A stretch of DNA of 64,000 nucleotides, from assembly GCA_013397865.1 (NCBI GenBank), contig VZTI01000603.1, forward strand, positions 932,137 to 996,136, read 5' to 3'. The position numbers were made by a program, and so were the translations under genes. The notes below the pieces were generated by a model. The model was not told the origin of the DNA. It was given only the letters and a program-made list of their open reading frames with translations, and did no database searches. This document shows positions 25,284 to 36,781 of this stretch, piece after piece (position 1 is the stretch's first letter; the number at the start of each line of letters is the position of its first letter). Origin of the DNA: Struthidea cinerea. Taxonomy: Eukaryota; Chordata; Aves; Passeriformes; Corcoracidae.

Positions 25284-25315
25284 CATGGCTCCCATTGATG
25301 TTAATGGGAGCCATG
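25284..25315. repeat. Perfect 13-bp inverted repeat with 6-bp loop
   Basis: The left arm CATGGCTCCCATT (25284-25296) is the exact reverse complement of the right arm AATGGGAGCCATG (25303-25315), with spacer GATGTT. The phrase AATGGGAGC occurs in old reptile and bird interspersed repeats, so this may be a relic of one. Confidence 0.9.
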
Positions 25316-25799
25316 CACATGTTCAAGGGCAGGTTTCAACCTACACTAGGAAAGCTAAACTAAAAAGGAAGCAAATCTAGCAGATCAAGTTATTCTTAAA
25401 ATTGACCCAGGTGAACACGACATGTGCTAACGTTTTAAGCCCTGCACTCAGTGAAAATTAGAGTTGTTAAATAAGCAATGGAATCAATTTTAAGCAATTG
25501 TAGTGTGTATATATGGAAACAGCACCTCCATCAAATATCTAAACAACTAAAAAGGGAACCTATTAGTGTTTAATTTTGGTCCTTGGAAGAAGATGATTTC
25601 CATAGTAAGGCGAGTGTAAGAATCATTTTAAAATCTCAGCAGGGAATTCCTATACGGCCTACGAGTTCTGTTTGAAATTGGGAGCCTTTTATATGTATCT
25701 GTGTCAAACCACAGACACTATTTTGGATGTGGGATTTTTTGTCCTTTCACATCATGGTTGGGGGTGAATAGTAGAGGCTGTGGTGAAAGGGCTAACCTA

Positions 25800-26560
25800 T
25801 CAAAAAGAATAGGAAGATTAAGAAAAAGAAAAAAAAAGAAAAGAAAAAAGGCCAAAACGCCAAAGATAATGTGGTAAAACAACTAAGGTGAAAACCCCTA
25901 TTTGAACTGAAAAGATAATCCTCAGAAAGCAGAATGAAACCTTCCAAAAAGGGGAAACAGAAAAGAACTAGTTAAATATAAAAGTATAGTACAGCAGGAC
26001 AAAGGGAGAAAAAAAAAAAAAATCAATAATGCATTGGTAAAACCATGAAAATGAAAACTTTTTTCCCAGCATGCCAGAGTGTTTCTAGGTCTGAGATGAT
26101 CAAGAAATAAAAAGATAATACAGCGAAGATTGGGCTATAGAAAAAAAAGAAATCTTCACCATGATCATTATTGATACGTTTAGGGAGATTGCCACACCAG
26201 AAACTTTCCTTAAAAAGAGGTGAATTTGACTATCTGTTTCAAATTAGACTATGAGTAGAAAATTATAGAGGGAATCAATAAAATTAACAGTATTGCATCA
26301 CCGGGACCAGATGGTAGTCACCCAAAGTTCCAGAAGAACTGAAGTATGAAATTGTTAAGCTATTAATTATATTCAGTAATTTTTCTTCCTAAAACAGGGT
26401 CCCCAGTACAGAAACAGGATGCCAATGTGGAAAAGGAAAAAAAGGGAAAAGGAAAAAAGATTTTTTTTTTTTCAGAGGAGGTATTGAAGAAAACAGATGG
26501 TAAAATTGTACTGGTCAGTTTGATAAGAATTGTAATAAAGAATGGAAACAGGTTGCACAT
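25800..26560 (+). mobile_element. Ancient CR1-clade LINE ORF2 remnant
   Basis: At 26295-26315 the plus strand encodes Ala-Ser-Pro-Gly-Pro-Asp-Gly, followed by Ser-His-Pro-Lys and a Glu-Glu-Leu-Lys block, matching the conserved segment just before the reverse transcriptase core of CR1-clade LINEs. Downstream, a run resembling VP..-D-NV and then a Lys/Gly-rich stretch fits the next ORF2 segment. The upstream part (25800-26280) is A- and purine-rich with many stops and fits a decayed ORF2 less clearly. This family is far more diverged than the CR1 tails elsewhere in the window and would predate most of them. Boundaries are approximate. Confidence 0.55.
25804..25850. repeat. A-rich purine tract
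   Basis: GAAAAAGAAAAAAAAAGAAA-type sequence, almost only A and G on the plus strand. Similar purine patches recur at about 26003-26024, 26139-26152 and 26429-26475. Confidence 0.85.
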
Positions 26561-27339
26561 GGAAAATGGAAAATAATGGAAAGGTATAATTTTTTTTCAG
26601 GGAGGCTGTGATTCCCAAATCTGTCAGAGCTCTCGTTATTTTCTAAGGGGTTTTTAAACACAGTTTTTGTTATGTTTTGTCTCCTGCTGTGTATCTTCAT
26701 GAGAGTAGAGGACAGCGAGAGAAGAGTAATCTCATGTTGAGGAGGATATACAAGGAAAGACAACATTGGAGGCTTTCCAGGGTAGGAAGAAGAAAGCAGC
26801 ATCAGAGTGAGATTTCATTATTCTCCACACTTGCAGATCTCCAATAAGACCTTGGTAAACTTGTCTGAGAGGTGCAAAGACAGTGGACTTCCTAAGGTAT
26901 CTGGACAGGTTGTGTGCTGGTCCAGGTGAGGAGCAAGAACTCTTCTCTTGTAAAAGTGTGTACTCTGTAGGCATGTAATTATATGCTTTTAAAACTTTGA
27001 GGACAATTTCTTAAAATGCCTTTTACGAGGAAGCTTCAGGAGTGACAGGTGATGATGAATAACAAGAGCACACAAGCTTGGCCACCCATGGCAGTTCATT
27101 TCTCCTATGTTTCCCAGGCATCTGCAATGGCTGTGTTAGGGAAGCATATTTAGTTTACTTAGGTATTTCCCCTTAATATCTGTTCAGAAACTTCAAGCCA
27201 ATTTGCTCAGCCCCTTTTTGATTCTGCTGACGTTATCTGCCTTCATGACCACTCATTAAGAAAGCGTCTGTAATTTCCTGCTCAGAGGCTCAAGAAGGGC
27301 TTTTATCCATGTGAAACCCATCTTCTGCATGCTCTGGTT
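26561..27339. other. Gene-free stretch between two old LINE remnants
   Basis: No repeat or gene could be recognised. Minus-strand frames of 80-95 codons (26515-26974) overlap each other and have no known domain. Confidence 0.45.
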
Positions 27340-28085
27340 AAGTGTCCCCCCAGCTCCTGTATTGCTAAATGGCAGCATTTAAATTCACTTTACCCACTGT
27401 CTTCATGACTTCAAGCAGTCACTTGATCCCCTGATCATTTTAGTTGCCCTTTTCTCTTTCTGGTCTACATCTACTATAACCTTCTTGGCCTGGGGAAAAG
27501 AGACCTGAATGTAGTGCCCACACTGTGGGTGCACACTGGTTTTACAGAGCAGGGATGTAATGCACCGTGCCTTATCCTCTGTCCTCTTCTGATGACAATG
27601 TTATTGACCTTTTTGGGCCTCATTACCTGTTGAAGTTATTGTATGGAAAACATCCATAGTGACTCCGATATCTCCTTGTGTCTTTTCTGAGTTCAGCATC
27701 ATGTTTCTGTGCTCCACAGTATTTTCTCTAGATTCATTCATTGCCGTGTATTTTTTTTTTTTATATAGGAACTCAGCTGCTAGCTTGTGGTCCCTTTTCT
27801 CAGTTTTGTTAGGTTATAAAGCATTTCACTACCTGATAGAGCTTAATCTAATTTGTAATCATAAATATTTCACTGTTTTCTGCTTCCTTGAGGGCATTGA
27901 TGACAATATCAAATAAAACTGACACCAATCCTGGAGTATCCCAGTGCTGACTATTCTCCATCCTGAAAAGCAACTAATAAGCCTTTGCTACTTATCCTTT
28001 TCTTACCTTTCAGAATTCTTTTCTCTATTCCCATAGCAACTTACTTTCTTTAATAGTATTTGACATATAGACTTACCGAAGGTAG
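27340..28085 (-). mobile_element. Ancient CR1-clade LINE remnant, antisense
   Basis: The plus strand follows the antisense order of an old sauropsid CR1-clade ORF2 C-terminal region: a GATCATTTTAGTTGCCC block, GTAGTGCCCACACTGTGGGTG, GTTATTGACCTTTTTGGGCC, CATCCATAGTGACTCCGATATC, and CCTGGAGTATCCCAGTGCTG followed by CTATTCTCCATCCTGAAAA. The matches are scattered with many substitutions and small gaps, as expected of an element inserted before the bird radiation. It ends near a T-rich run at 28088. Orientation is opposite to the relic at 25800-26560, so the two are probably separate insertions. Confidence 0.55.
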
Positions 28086-30257
28086 GCTTTTTATTTATTT
28101 ATTTTTTTTTTTTCAAAATCTGTATACATTACAACCCCTCTATCCTTTTTTACTGAGGCGCTTGCAACTTCATGGTACAACAGCAGCAGGTAGTAAGACA
28201 GAATTTCCCTTTACAAAAGCTAAGCTAATTCTTTCCTAAGAAGGTAAGGCTTACCTGTGTGCTCACTGTACAAACTAAATGTTCAAAACAAAAAAAGATC
28301 CACCTCAGGTGTTTAAGACATGAGGAAACAATGAAATTGGTGATAGACTAGTCAGCCTACTAGACTGTGATATGAGAGAGATAGCAGTTGCACTGAAAGA
28401 ATGACAGTATTATTTGCTGATTATATTTTGTATCTTTTAGCAAATTAGATGGAAAAATACTGAACTTGCTACTGAAAATCAATTGATTTCAGATCTGTTA
28501 GACACAAAACAAAGATATTTCAGATAACTTTATATTAAAACTATGACCATTAATGAATCACAAAACATGACCTTTATCTCTCTTGTAGAATCTGAAAGCT
28601 CCTTGAGTGGATAAAGGCTGAGTTGTTTTTATGACTTTACGACAACCAAACCAGTCCTAAATCTGAAGTAGTTTGTTTATCACTTATTTGGTGCACCTGT
28701 GAAATTTCCTTGTCAACAGTTTCTGCTTTAAAAGATGATACTAGATCTTAGCTGTGAATTTAGATATAGCTCATCTGAGAGGAAGATTATATTCAGAACT
28801 GAGGACACTTTACATCTGAATAAGAGTTTCCACATGGGGTTTTAAGATGCTTGAACTGCGATGCTCCAAGTTCACACCTCCTATTAATTTGAATTAATTT
28901 TCCTAAGTGTCTAGATGTCAGCTGGCTCCAGAACTCTAGATATAAACAACTTCACACTCTGGCAAAGCCTAGATGTAAACTTGACAGCTTGGATGCATTT
29001 CTGTTGACTTGAAGCCAGGACTTGAAGCAGACAGAACAAATTAATGTGTGAAACACCCTTAACCAGTATTTCAGAATTCTGAGAAACAAGTTTTACCAAA
29101 AACTGCTTGAAAAAGTCTGAACTCAATTTCAACAGTTATCATGTTTTAATAAGGTTTATCTAAGCTCAGCCTCTGGAAACCTTGAAGTTTGCCGTCTCGA
29201 TAAAACTTGTTTCATTCCATATCTACACATTCTGTGCTTAAACGGGCTTGGCACACTTCACATCAGCTAATGCTGCATTAAAATCTGTATATGACACAAA
29301 AATGTCAAAGGCAGCTTTATAATGTAATGAAAATGCTCTGCATGGAGACTTGGAAAAAGATTCTTTTGCTGTTACATATTGGTACATGTAATACTGCACC
29401 AAGAGATATCAGAGCTTTGATCTTACATGCACCTAAAAATATCCAACTTCAATAGAGCACTCAAACAATTCTTTTCCCTCACAATGAACCCATATGTTCT
29501 TCCAGCACAAAAGAAAATTAGCTTTTACTGCTCAAAATTAAATGCTGGAGAACAAGCCAAATATACGTCATTTCTAGCAGGTCTGTGATCCTGCTAGATA
29601 ACAGACAGCTAAGAAGGCTCACGTCCGGGCAGCACACGCATGGAAGACAGCCAGAGGGTTGAAGAAATCTGTAATTTGGTAAATAAATTGGAAATGGACC
29701 AAGTGATGCAATCCAGTATTGAACTGTGCCCTTCCAGTATTGAAAGGCAACTTCTCAATACAGAGGCAGGACACACTGGCATGAAAACTTGTGGTCACTA
29801 ATGGTGACGTAGCACTTGTACAAGAAGAGTTTTATTAGCCCCAGTGTCCCAGATTTGTTGCAATTTCGGTAATGATATTCCACTGACCTACATTTCCCTT
29901 GCAGTGTGAGCTGGCTGAGGCTTTCCTCCTGTTTGTGCCTCGGTGACAGTTTATTATTGCTGTGTGTTGAACAACAGCTGTTGTGCTCTACCCAGGAGAG
30001 ATGTGTGCACTGCACACAGCATCCAATAGCTGTGATACAATAAACCCCAGGACAAGAGGGGTTGGACATATGGCTCTGCATCTTTCTCAGCCACCACGTC
30101 TTTTGTTACATCTGTACAGCGCGATGTGGCCAAAGTCTGTGTAAGGGTCTTTGGGACCTCCTGGGACACTGCTTTACGGGTCAATCCTACTACTGATATA
30201 TTTAAGTGATAATAAGAATTTTATTGTTTAGTATAAAAGTTGTTGTATAATTGTTTG
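28086..30257. other. Gene-free stretch, no recognised repeat
   Basis: Starts with a TTTA/poly-T patch (28088-28113). A 108-codon minus-strand frame at 29755-30081 is Cys-rich but matches nothing I know. No exon or RNA gene is seen. Confidence 0.5.
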
Positions 30258-30452
30258 GTGGTCAGGCACTGGCGCAGGTTGTCCAGAGGAGCTGTGGATG
30301 CCCCATCCCTGAAACTGTTCAAGGCCAGGTTGGATGCAGCTCTGAACAACCTGTTTTATTGGAATATGTCCTTGCCCATGGCAGAAGGGTTGGAACTAGA
30401 TGATTTTGAAGGTCCCTTCCAACCCAAACCACTCCATGATTCTGTGATAATT
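30258..30452 (+). mobile_element. CR1 LINE 3' tail
   Basis: The order GTCAGGCACTGGCGCAGG, CAAGGCCAGGTTGGATGC, a CTTGCCCATGGCAG block, GGTTGGAACTAGATGATTTT and CCACTCCATGATTCTGTGAT is a sense CR1 3' end. The terminal octamer has substitutions. Non-coding remnant. Confidence 0.92.
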
Positions 30453-32584
30453 TATTTTGTATAAGAATTTCTACACTTGTTTATATATATATGTATATAT
30501 AAATAGAAGTTTAGGGCAACAATTTTTTTGGTAAAAGTGCTACTTTCACCTGTGTTTTCTACACACATAAACAAAGGCACAAACTTCTTCCAGCATCAGC
30601 TCATTGTTACACTCCTCTACCTTTCAAGCCAGCCCAGCAGTTAGGGTTTGACGTGACAGACCATAACCTCCAGTGGTCATTGCCTATGAAAGTGATTTGA
30701 AATGGACAACAAACTGATTGCCAAGACAAAGGTGAAGTGAGGTACTTGCAGTGGCTTGAGAGCAATGAAGCGTTACCAGGTAGGAGTAAGTGAGAATATA
30801 AAAGACAACGGAGAAGGCAGGAGACAAGAAAGATGAAAAAGAGGGCAAGGGGGTCTAATGAAAACTTAATGGGTTTGTGCTGGTGAGTGGTGCTCCTCTG
30901 TCACAGCAATCTTCATTGTGAAGCAGCAAGACTCTTCTTGCTGTATGTAATCGTGCCAGGGAGAGCATATAATAAATAGGAAGAGACAAGGCTGTATGCA
31001 TTCACAATAAAGCCACAATTCACAATAAAAATTCTTGACTTTCCCCTTTGTGGAAAATATCAGCTCAGAAGCTAATCTAAAGTTTTGTTAGGGCTGAGTT
31101 CTGTCACCAGGTGTATTCCCTGACAGTGTGGAGCACAGAGCCGTGGGTGCTGAGCAGGTGGCTCAGCAATGGGATTCAGAAATTTTTGCCTGTCTGTCAA
31201 GAGTTAAGTGTCTTTTCCATGACGGCTGAGGTGGTCCCAGGTGACTCCTGTAAACGGGCTGTTTTGAGGCTGACATGAAATTAATTTGTCATCCTAAACC
31301 AACAGCAGGTCAATTGAATATCTCCATCCCATGGTGAATGATGCAAGACATTACAGAAAGGAAAAATAAAAGGAATATGGAGCACCTGTCTCCACTGCAG
31401 AAATGATGTCTCTTGTGGGACTTTTTCAGTGCCAAACGACTACGTTTTCCATGCACACATACTTGGAAAGAGGCTTCAGTTTACAGTGCAGCCACAGCCA
31501 AGTAACTTCTAAAAGTACGGTGAAACAAGGGAGGAAGTAATCAAATAGGGTAAAAAATAAATATTGAGGTAAGTCAGGAACATGCAGCAAACAGCATAGT
31601 TTTCCATCACCAGTTCCTTGGTCTGGCTGAGGTGTGTTTTCACTTGGGTTACACTCTGCAGTATGACCTGCCTGCTCCTATTGCATTGGTTTCTTCTAGG
31701 GAAATGAAATATTAGCCTATTTTCTTAACTTGTGTATTAAGAAGACAAGTTAATTTTTCACCTCTCTAGTGAATTATTATATGATCAGTTTATATGAGAG
31801 ATGTCCCAGGAGTAAGAAAATGAGTCATAACTCACAGGAGGTTAAGCTACAAGTGAGTAATGAAGAATATGAAGATCATTCTTTCCCCTCACTGCCTGCA
31901 CAGGCTTGTTTTGCAATTAAAAGGGCAGGGGAATAGGTAAATACACAGTTGAACCACGAGTCATCTCTGTATGCTGTGATCTTTGGAAAAAAGTCTTACA
32001 AAGTTTATTTTTTTTGGAAATGAGCATGTGCAGCTATAAAACACACTAAAAGCCCTTCACTTTCTACCTAAGAGCTTAATTAGAGTGCCAGGTTATGGAG
32101 CAGCTCTTACAGGAGAGTTTCCTGAGGACATGACAGTGACTCATTTCATATCTCTGTTCCTCTCCATTGTTGTATGCCCACTGTCTCTTCCTTGGAAGGT
32201 TCAGAAAAAGTTTACTCTGTAAACTCAGCTTCCAAAAGGCACATTGAAAATGTATTCTAGGCCCTCACTATTATGGATGTGATCCATGTGGTACAGGGGG
32301 AAACTCCAGACTGAATGGAAATATATTTTTAAACGTCCTGACTTGCCTTAGTTCTCCATCACCCGCCCACAGGCTACCCAATTTCACTGCTTAAAATTCC
32401 TTCCTTACCCATCCGCTTGCTTGCAGTACAGCAGTCAGGGTCTGACCTGTTCTGGCTGCAGGTTTAATTCCACAAGATGCAAAGACCTGATTGCAAGATC
32501 CCCACATTTCCGATGCTTATTCCAGCGCAGCTGCTAGTTGTAACACTGCAAAGAAGAGCCTTCATTTTCTTTTCAGTATGCCAT
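30453..32584. other. Gene-free stretch, no recognised repeat
   Basis: Contains an AT patch (30480-30504). The rest is unique-looking with no substantial open frame and no recognised repeat. Confidence 0.5.
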
Positions 32585-32742
32585 AAAATCACAGAATCTC
32601 AGAATGGTTCGGGTTGGAAGGGACCTTAAATATTGTCTAGTTCAACCCCCCTGCCATGGGCCAGGACAGCTGCCACTAGAGTAGGTTTTTCAAAGCCCCA
32701 TCCAACCTGGCCTTGAACACTGCTAGAGATGTATTCCAACTC
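32585..32742 (-). mobile_element. CR1 LINE 3' tail, antisense
   Basis: The plus strand reads AATCACAGAATCTCAGAATGG, GGTTGGAAGGGACCTTAAAT, CCCCCCTGCCATGGGCCAGG and CCAACCTGGCCTTGAACACTG. This is the reverse complement of a CR1 3' end of the common subfamily. It stops abruptly near 32742, the 5' truncation point of the element. Confidence 0.92.
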
Positions 32743-34485
32743 CCCCTGCAGTGGACCTTTTTTAAGTGTGGATAGAAGTATGACTTTTGTATGGAATCTG
32801 GCCTCTCATGGAAGGAGTGTAAGTAGGTTTCATAAATCTGCTTTTAGTGGAAAACAAAACTTTGGCACCCCAGGATGAAATGGGAAGTCCCTGTGTGGAC
32901 AGTAGTGTGGACACTGCTGAGCAGAAAGTTGAGGAAACTTTCAAAGACTCGTAAACTGCACCTGTAAGGTGCATTCCTTTAGGTCACCAGACTTCTGCAA
33001 GATCTGATTTTGATGTAATAAAACTGATATTTTTTGAGGATGTGTTGTCTTTGGTTTGAATTGTCTTCTGACCAGGCCAAAGTAACCACAAGGGCATCTA
33101 GTGTTCTTGCTGTTACAGTGTTTGGGACAAGAAGTCGTTGCTCTCCGAAATTCGAATATCCCTGAACCCTTGGAGAAATATCCGTCCAGTTTTCTTTGTT
33201 GAAACAGTGTTTCTTAATGGTCTTCTTGATACCTGCACCAATGTACTGGCTAAATTTGTTATAAATATCAAGGAAGAATGCAGACGCAAATGGCATCACT
33301 GACAAGGGTGATCTAGAGACTTAGATTGTCTTCAAAACTGTATCCAATTAACTGAAAATTCAGTATAAATCCATTTGCTCAGCTCACTTGATGAGCTTTT
33401 CCATGCTATGCCACAGTAGGACTGTTAGAGAAAGAGGAGGAAAAGGAGCAGTAAGGAGGCTTTCTCATTGACAAGACTCAGACTGGCAGCAAATCTCAAG
33501 GAAGCTAGAAACCTTACATCTGCTGACATCACCATTGAAATACAAGAGTTTGTCCTTTGTGCTGTGAAAGACAGCAGCAGCTGCCACCCCTCTGTGAATA
33601 CTGAGTGAAACAATTTGTTACAAAAGGGACCTCTCTAGATCAATGTAAAAATCACTACCATAGGCCTAGAAGCAGATGCGACATGCAAAACTTGACACCA
33701 TCAGCCCTACAAGGGTTTGTTCATTCTAATGATACTGGGTGGATTCTTCTGCAGCATTTGGAAAAGTGCTTTGACAGGCTTTAAGTAGCAACATGTCAAA
33801 ATCACCAAGTGCACAAGGCAGTTTCCTTTCACTCCTTTAGTAGATTGGACATTTGGTACATTTTGGAGACATATGTAATACATAAAAGTTGTTTTTTTCC
33901 TTTGCTCTACGGACTCAGATTAAATCAACGCTAATACATCTATGTGTGCACTTGGATGTTTTACCTTCCATTCAGTCACATGGAGGATGCCTGGAGGTCA
34001 TATAGGGCCCCTCCCATTTCTCAGATACATCTGTTTGCTAAACACATTTTTCTTATTATAGGCTGCTGATTTCAGTTGCATTCCAAAACAATTGCCCCTT
34101 GAGGTTAAGCAATACAATAAGAACCACCTACTTAAAGTAACTTGAATTTTGAAGGCTCCTAGCAGCAGTTTCCAGCTGACCTTATGCTCCTATCTGTATG
34201 ATCAGTTCTCCTCAAAGCCATATTATTCCCTCCCAAACAGCCGTATTTTAACCCTGCATCTGAAAATAGTGCAAAGAGGTAAAGAATAAGCAACCGCTCA
34301 AATCTTCTTTAGCAGAGTCATCATACCCACTTCAGAGGTCATGTGCAGTGACACTTGTAATTCTAGTTCATGATATTAAAACACTAAAATACACAGAAAA
34401 GAATGTTTCAATTATTCAGAGTAAAAGAAATTATACAGAAGGGATTCCAGTGTATCCATCTCTTGAAATTAACACTTGTATTAGG
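32743..34485. other. Gene-free stretch with one unassigned open frame
   Basis: No repeat is recognised. A 108-codon minus-strand frame at 32979-33305 reads more like protein than its neighbours (balanced residues, few low-complexity runs) but has no ATG at the reported start (TTG; an internal ATG lies three codons in) and no family I recognise. It is described under findings. Confidence 0.45.
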
Positions 34486-34643
34486 AATCATGGAATCATG
34501 GAATCACGGAACAGTTGGAAAGGACCGAAAAGATCATCTCATTCCACCCCTCCCTGTTGGAGGGACATGGGCAGGGACACCTTCTACTAGACCAAGTTTC
34601 TCAGAGCTCTGTCCAACCCGGCCTGGAAAACTTCCAGGGATGA
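34486..34643 (-). mobile_element. CR1 LINE 3' tail, antisense, variant octamer array
   Basis: Starts with three near-identical 8-bp units (AATCATGG, AATCATGG, AATCACGG; 34488-34511), the complement of a mutated 3' octamer array. It continues with AGTTGGAAAGGACCGAAAAG, GGGACACCTTCTACTAGACC, CCAACCCGGCCTGGAAAAC and TTCCAGGGATG. Non-coding remnant. Confidence 0.9.
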
Positions 34644-36705
34644 AAATACATATGTATTCCATTGCGGGAAAAAATAATGCTTGTCTAAGAACATTACATA
34701 TGCAGATTTTTTTAGGATACAATCTAGCCAAATTCTCTACTGCCTACTCATGTTTCATGGAGTACCCTGTAATTGTTGAAGCTGTTGAGGTTGTTTTATT
34801 GGGGGATGTTTCTAGCACTAGTGGTGAATGACAAATCCATTACCAGGAGGCACTCTGGAAATGGAGCCTTGAAAAGTCAGAGAAAACGAGGCACTCTGAC
34901 TGGGGAACAACTCATTCAGCTTTAGCAGCCTGGCATAGGCAGGGCTATGATGCAGCAGGGCTGTAGCTCAGGCTTGATATCATCACTGGTAACAAAGATT
35001 TTGCCAAGAATTCTGGATATTCTGTTTGATTTCATGCAGCAAGACAGTGGTCCAAGTGATGCAGGCATTTCAAACTCTGCATTGCCAGTCCTGATATGGA
35101 CTATGTGTGGCTTGCACTCTCACTGCTGTTGATGCCACTGTGGCCTCTGTTAGGTCAGGGAGAGCCAGCAAACAACACCAAGCCACAATGTGATACCTGC
35201 CATTATGCTAGTTATTAAGCAGTCTAAATTGGAGAAACATATTGTGAAGGTTTGACTATAACAGAAGTTACACTCATATTTTTGTGCTATCTCAAGCACT
35301 AGATAGATTCCATCTTATGGAATTACTGAGAAGTAATAAGATGCAAAGTCTTTCCCTATCAGATCATTTTCAACTTATTCTCCCAAGTGGATTTTCTAGT
35401 TTCTAATGCAGGGTTGACCTAAAAGCACAGTTTTCCTCTCAGCAGGGGAATTTTTGAGGCAGCACTCCATTACATAGCTGTTTATTTGCATGAATCTTAT
35501 GAAAAAAATAAAGTTGATCCCTTATGTCTGTGCCAAACTTGTCTCAGTTAAGCCCGTCTTTTCAGAGACTCCAAGAAAGCAAGGAAGGAAAAGCTGACAT
35601 GCAATGTGACTATAGCAGGCTTTTTCCTGAAATGCCAGACTAAAACACCCCCCTAACTCATAGACACTGTCTAGTTTACATCATGATGTTCTGAATGAGC
35701 TCATTAGAGTGTGGGATGCAGTGACACCGAGATCAGCACTGCAGCTGAGATGGTGCTTCCTGCCCCAGAGAGATTACTGCAGGTCCAATACCAGAGCAAC
35801 TTGTTGAAATTTTATGGCTTAAGCTATAAAGGAGGCAAGACTTATGGCTTTGGTACATTGAGGAGTTATGGGAGCCTAATAGGTTACTGTCTCTTGGATG
35901 AGATGTATTTTTGGAAGGTAACTGCCCATGTGCTTGCTCCTAATCTGTCCCAATTGCAAGGTAACGGAACTTAGCTTAAAAGTCTTTCAGTGAAGTTTAA
36001 ACTTCAGTGCATTACATCAGTTTTAGGGTGGGCCATGAGCATGCTCTGCAACTGTGCCAGTGGCTCAGAGTCAGGGATAATTTGTTAAGCCATGGTAACG
36101 CAGCCGCAGAGCTGTGAGACCGCAGCCTGCGATCTAACTGTTCCTTCCAGCAGCAAACCCCGTGAATCGCATCTCAGGCAGAAAGCATAAAGGGAAAGGG
36201 ATAATAGAAAACCGGGTAAACAGAAATGGTTTGCTGGTGTCATGGCTCTACCCTTATATTTTTGGTTTTTTTGTGGGTGATTGTGGTACAGGCAACATGA
36301 GCTTCTAATGTAGAAGTATGCCAATTAAATTAACTACCATTATCCTCTGCTTTGCTTACTTGAGGCTTTTGCTTACCTTTGCCAAAGCAATTCAAGCAAA
36401 GGTTAAAAAAGTGCATCTGGTCTGAACTAGCTGGCTTAGTTTCAAATTGATTTAGGTAAATCAAAGCAGGATTTCTGCTTCACAAGCTCCTAACTAGTTG
36501 AACACACATTTCTGACACTATGCAGACTTATTCTATCTAAGCTTTCTGCAGGTAAGAGCCACACTTTGTATAGCTGAAGCACACTGTGTATTGTAAAAAG
36601 ATATTTAGTAGTTTGGATTTTTGGTTGGTTGGTTTTGGGTTTGTTGGTTTTTTCTTCTAAATGGAAAATCACCTTGGGATATGAAGGAGGCAAATTCAGA
36701 ATTGG
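34644..36705. other. Gene-free stretch, no recognised repeat
   Basis: Unique-looking sequence. Short frames at 34947-35132 and 35711-35974 (61 and 87 codons) show no known domain. A GGTT-rich patch lies at about 36620-36655. Confidence 0.5.
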
Positions 36706-36781
36706 GGAATCATAGCATGGTTTGGGTTGGAGAGACTTTAAAGATGGATTACCGAGTTCCAGCCCCCTGCCATGAACACTA
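36706..36781 (-). mobile_element. Short CR1 LINE tail, antisense
   Basis: AATCATAGCATGGTTTGGGT, followed by TTGGAGAGACTTTAAAGATG and CCAGCCCCCTGCCATG, is the last ~75 bp of a CR1 in reverse complement. It is very short and diverged. Confidence 0.8.
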
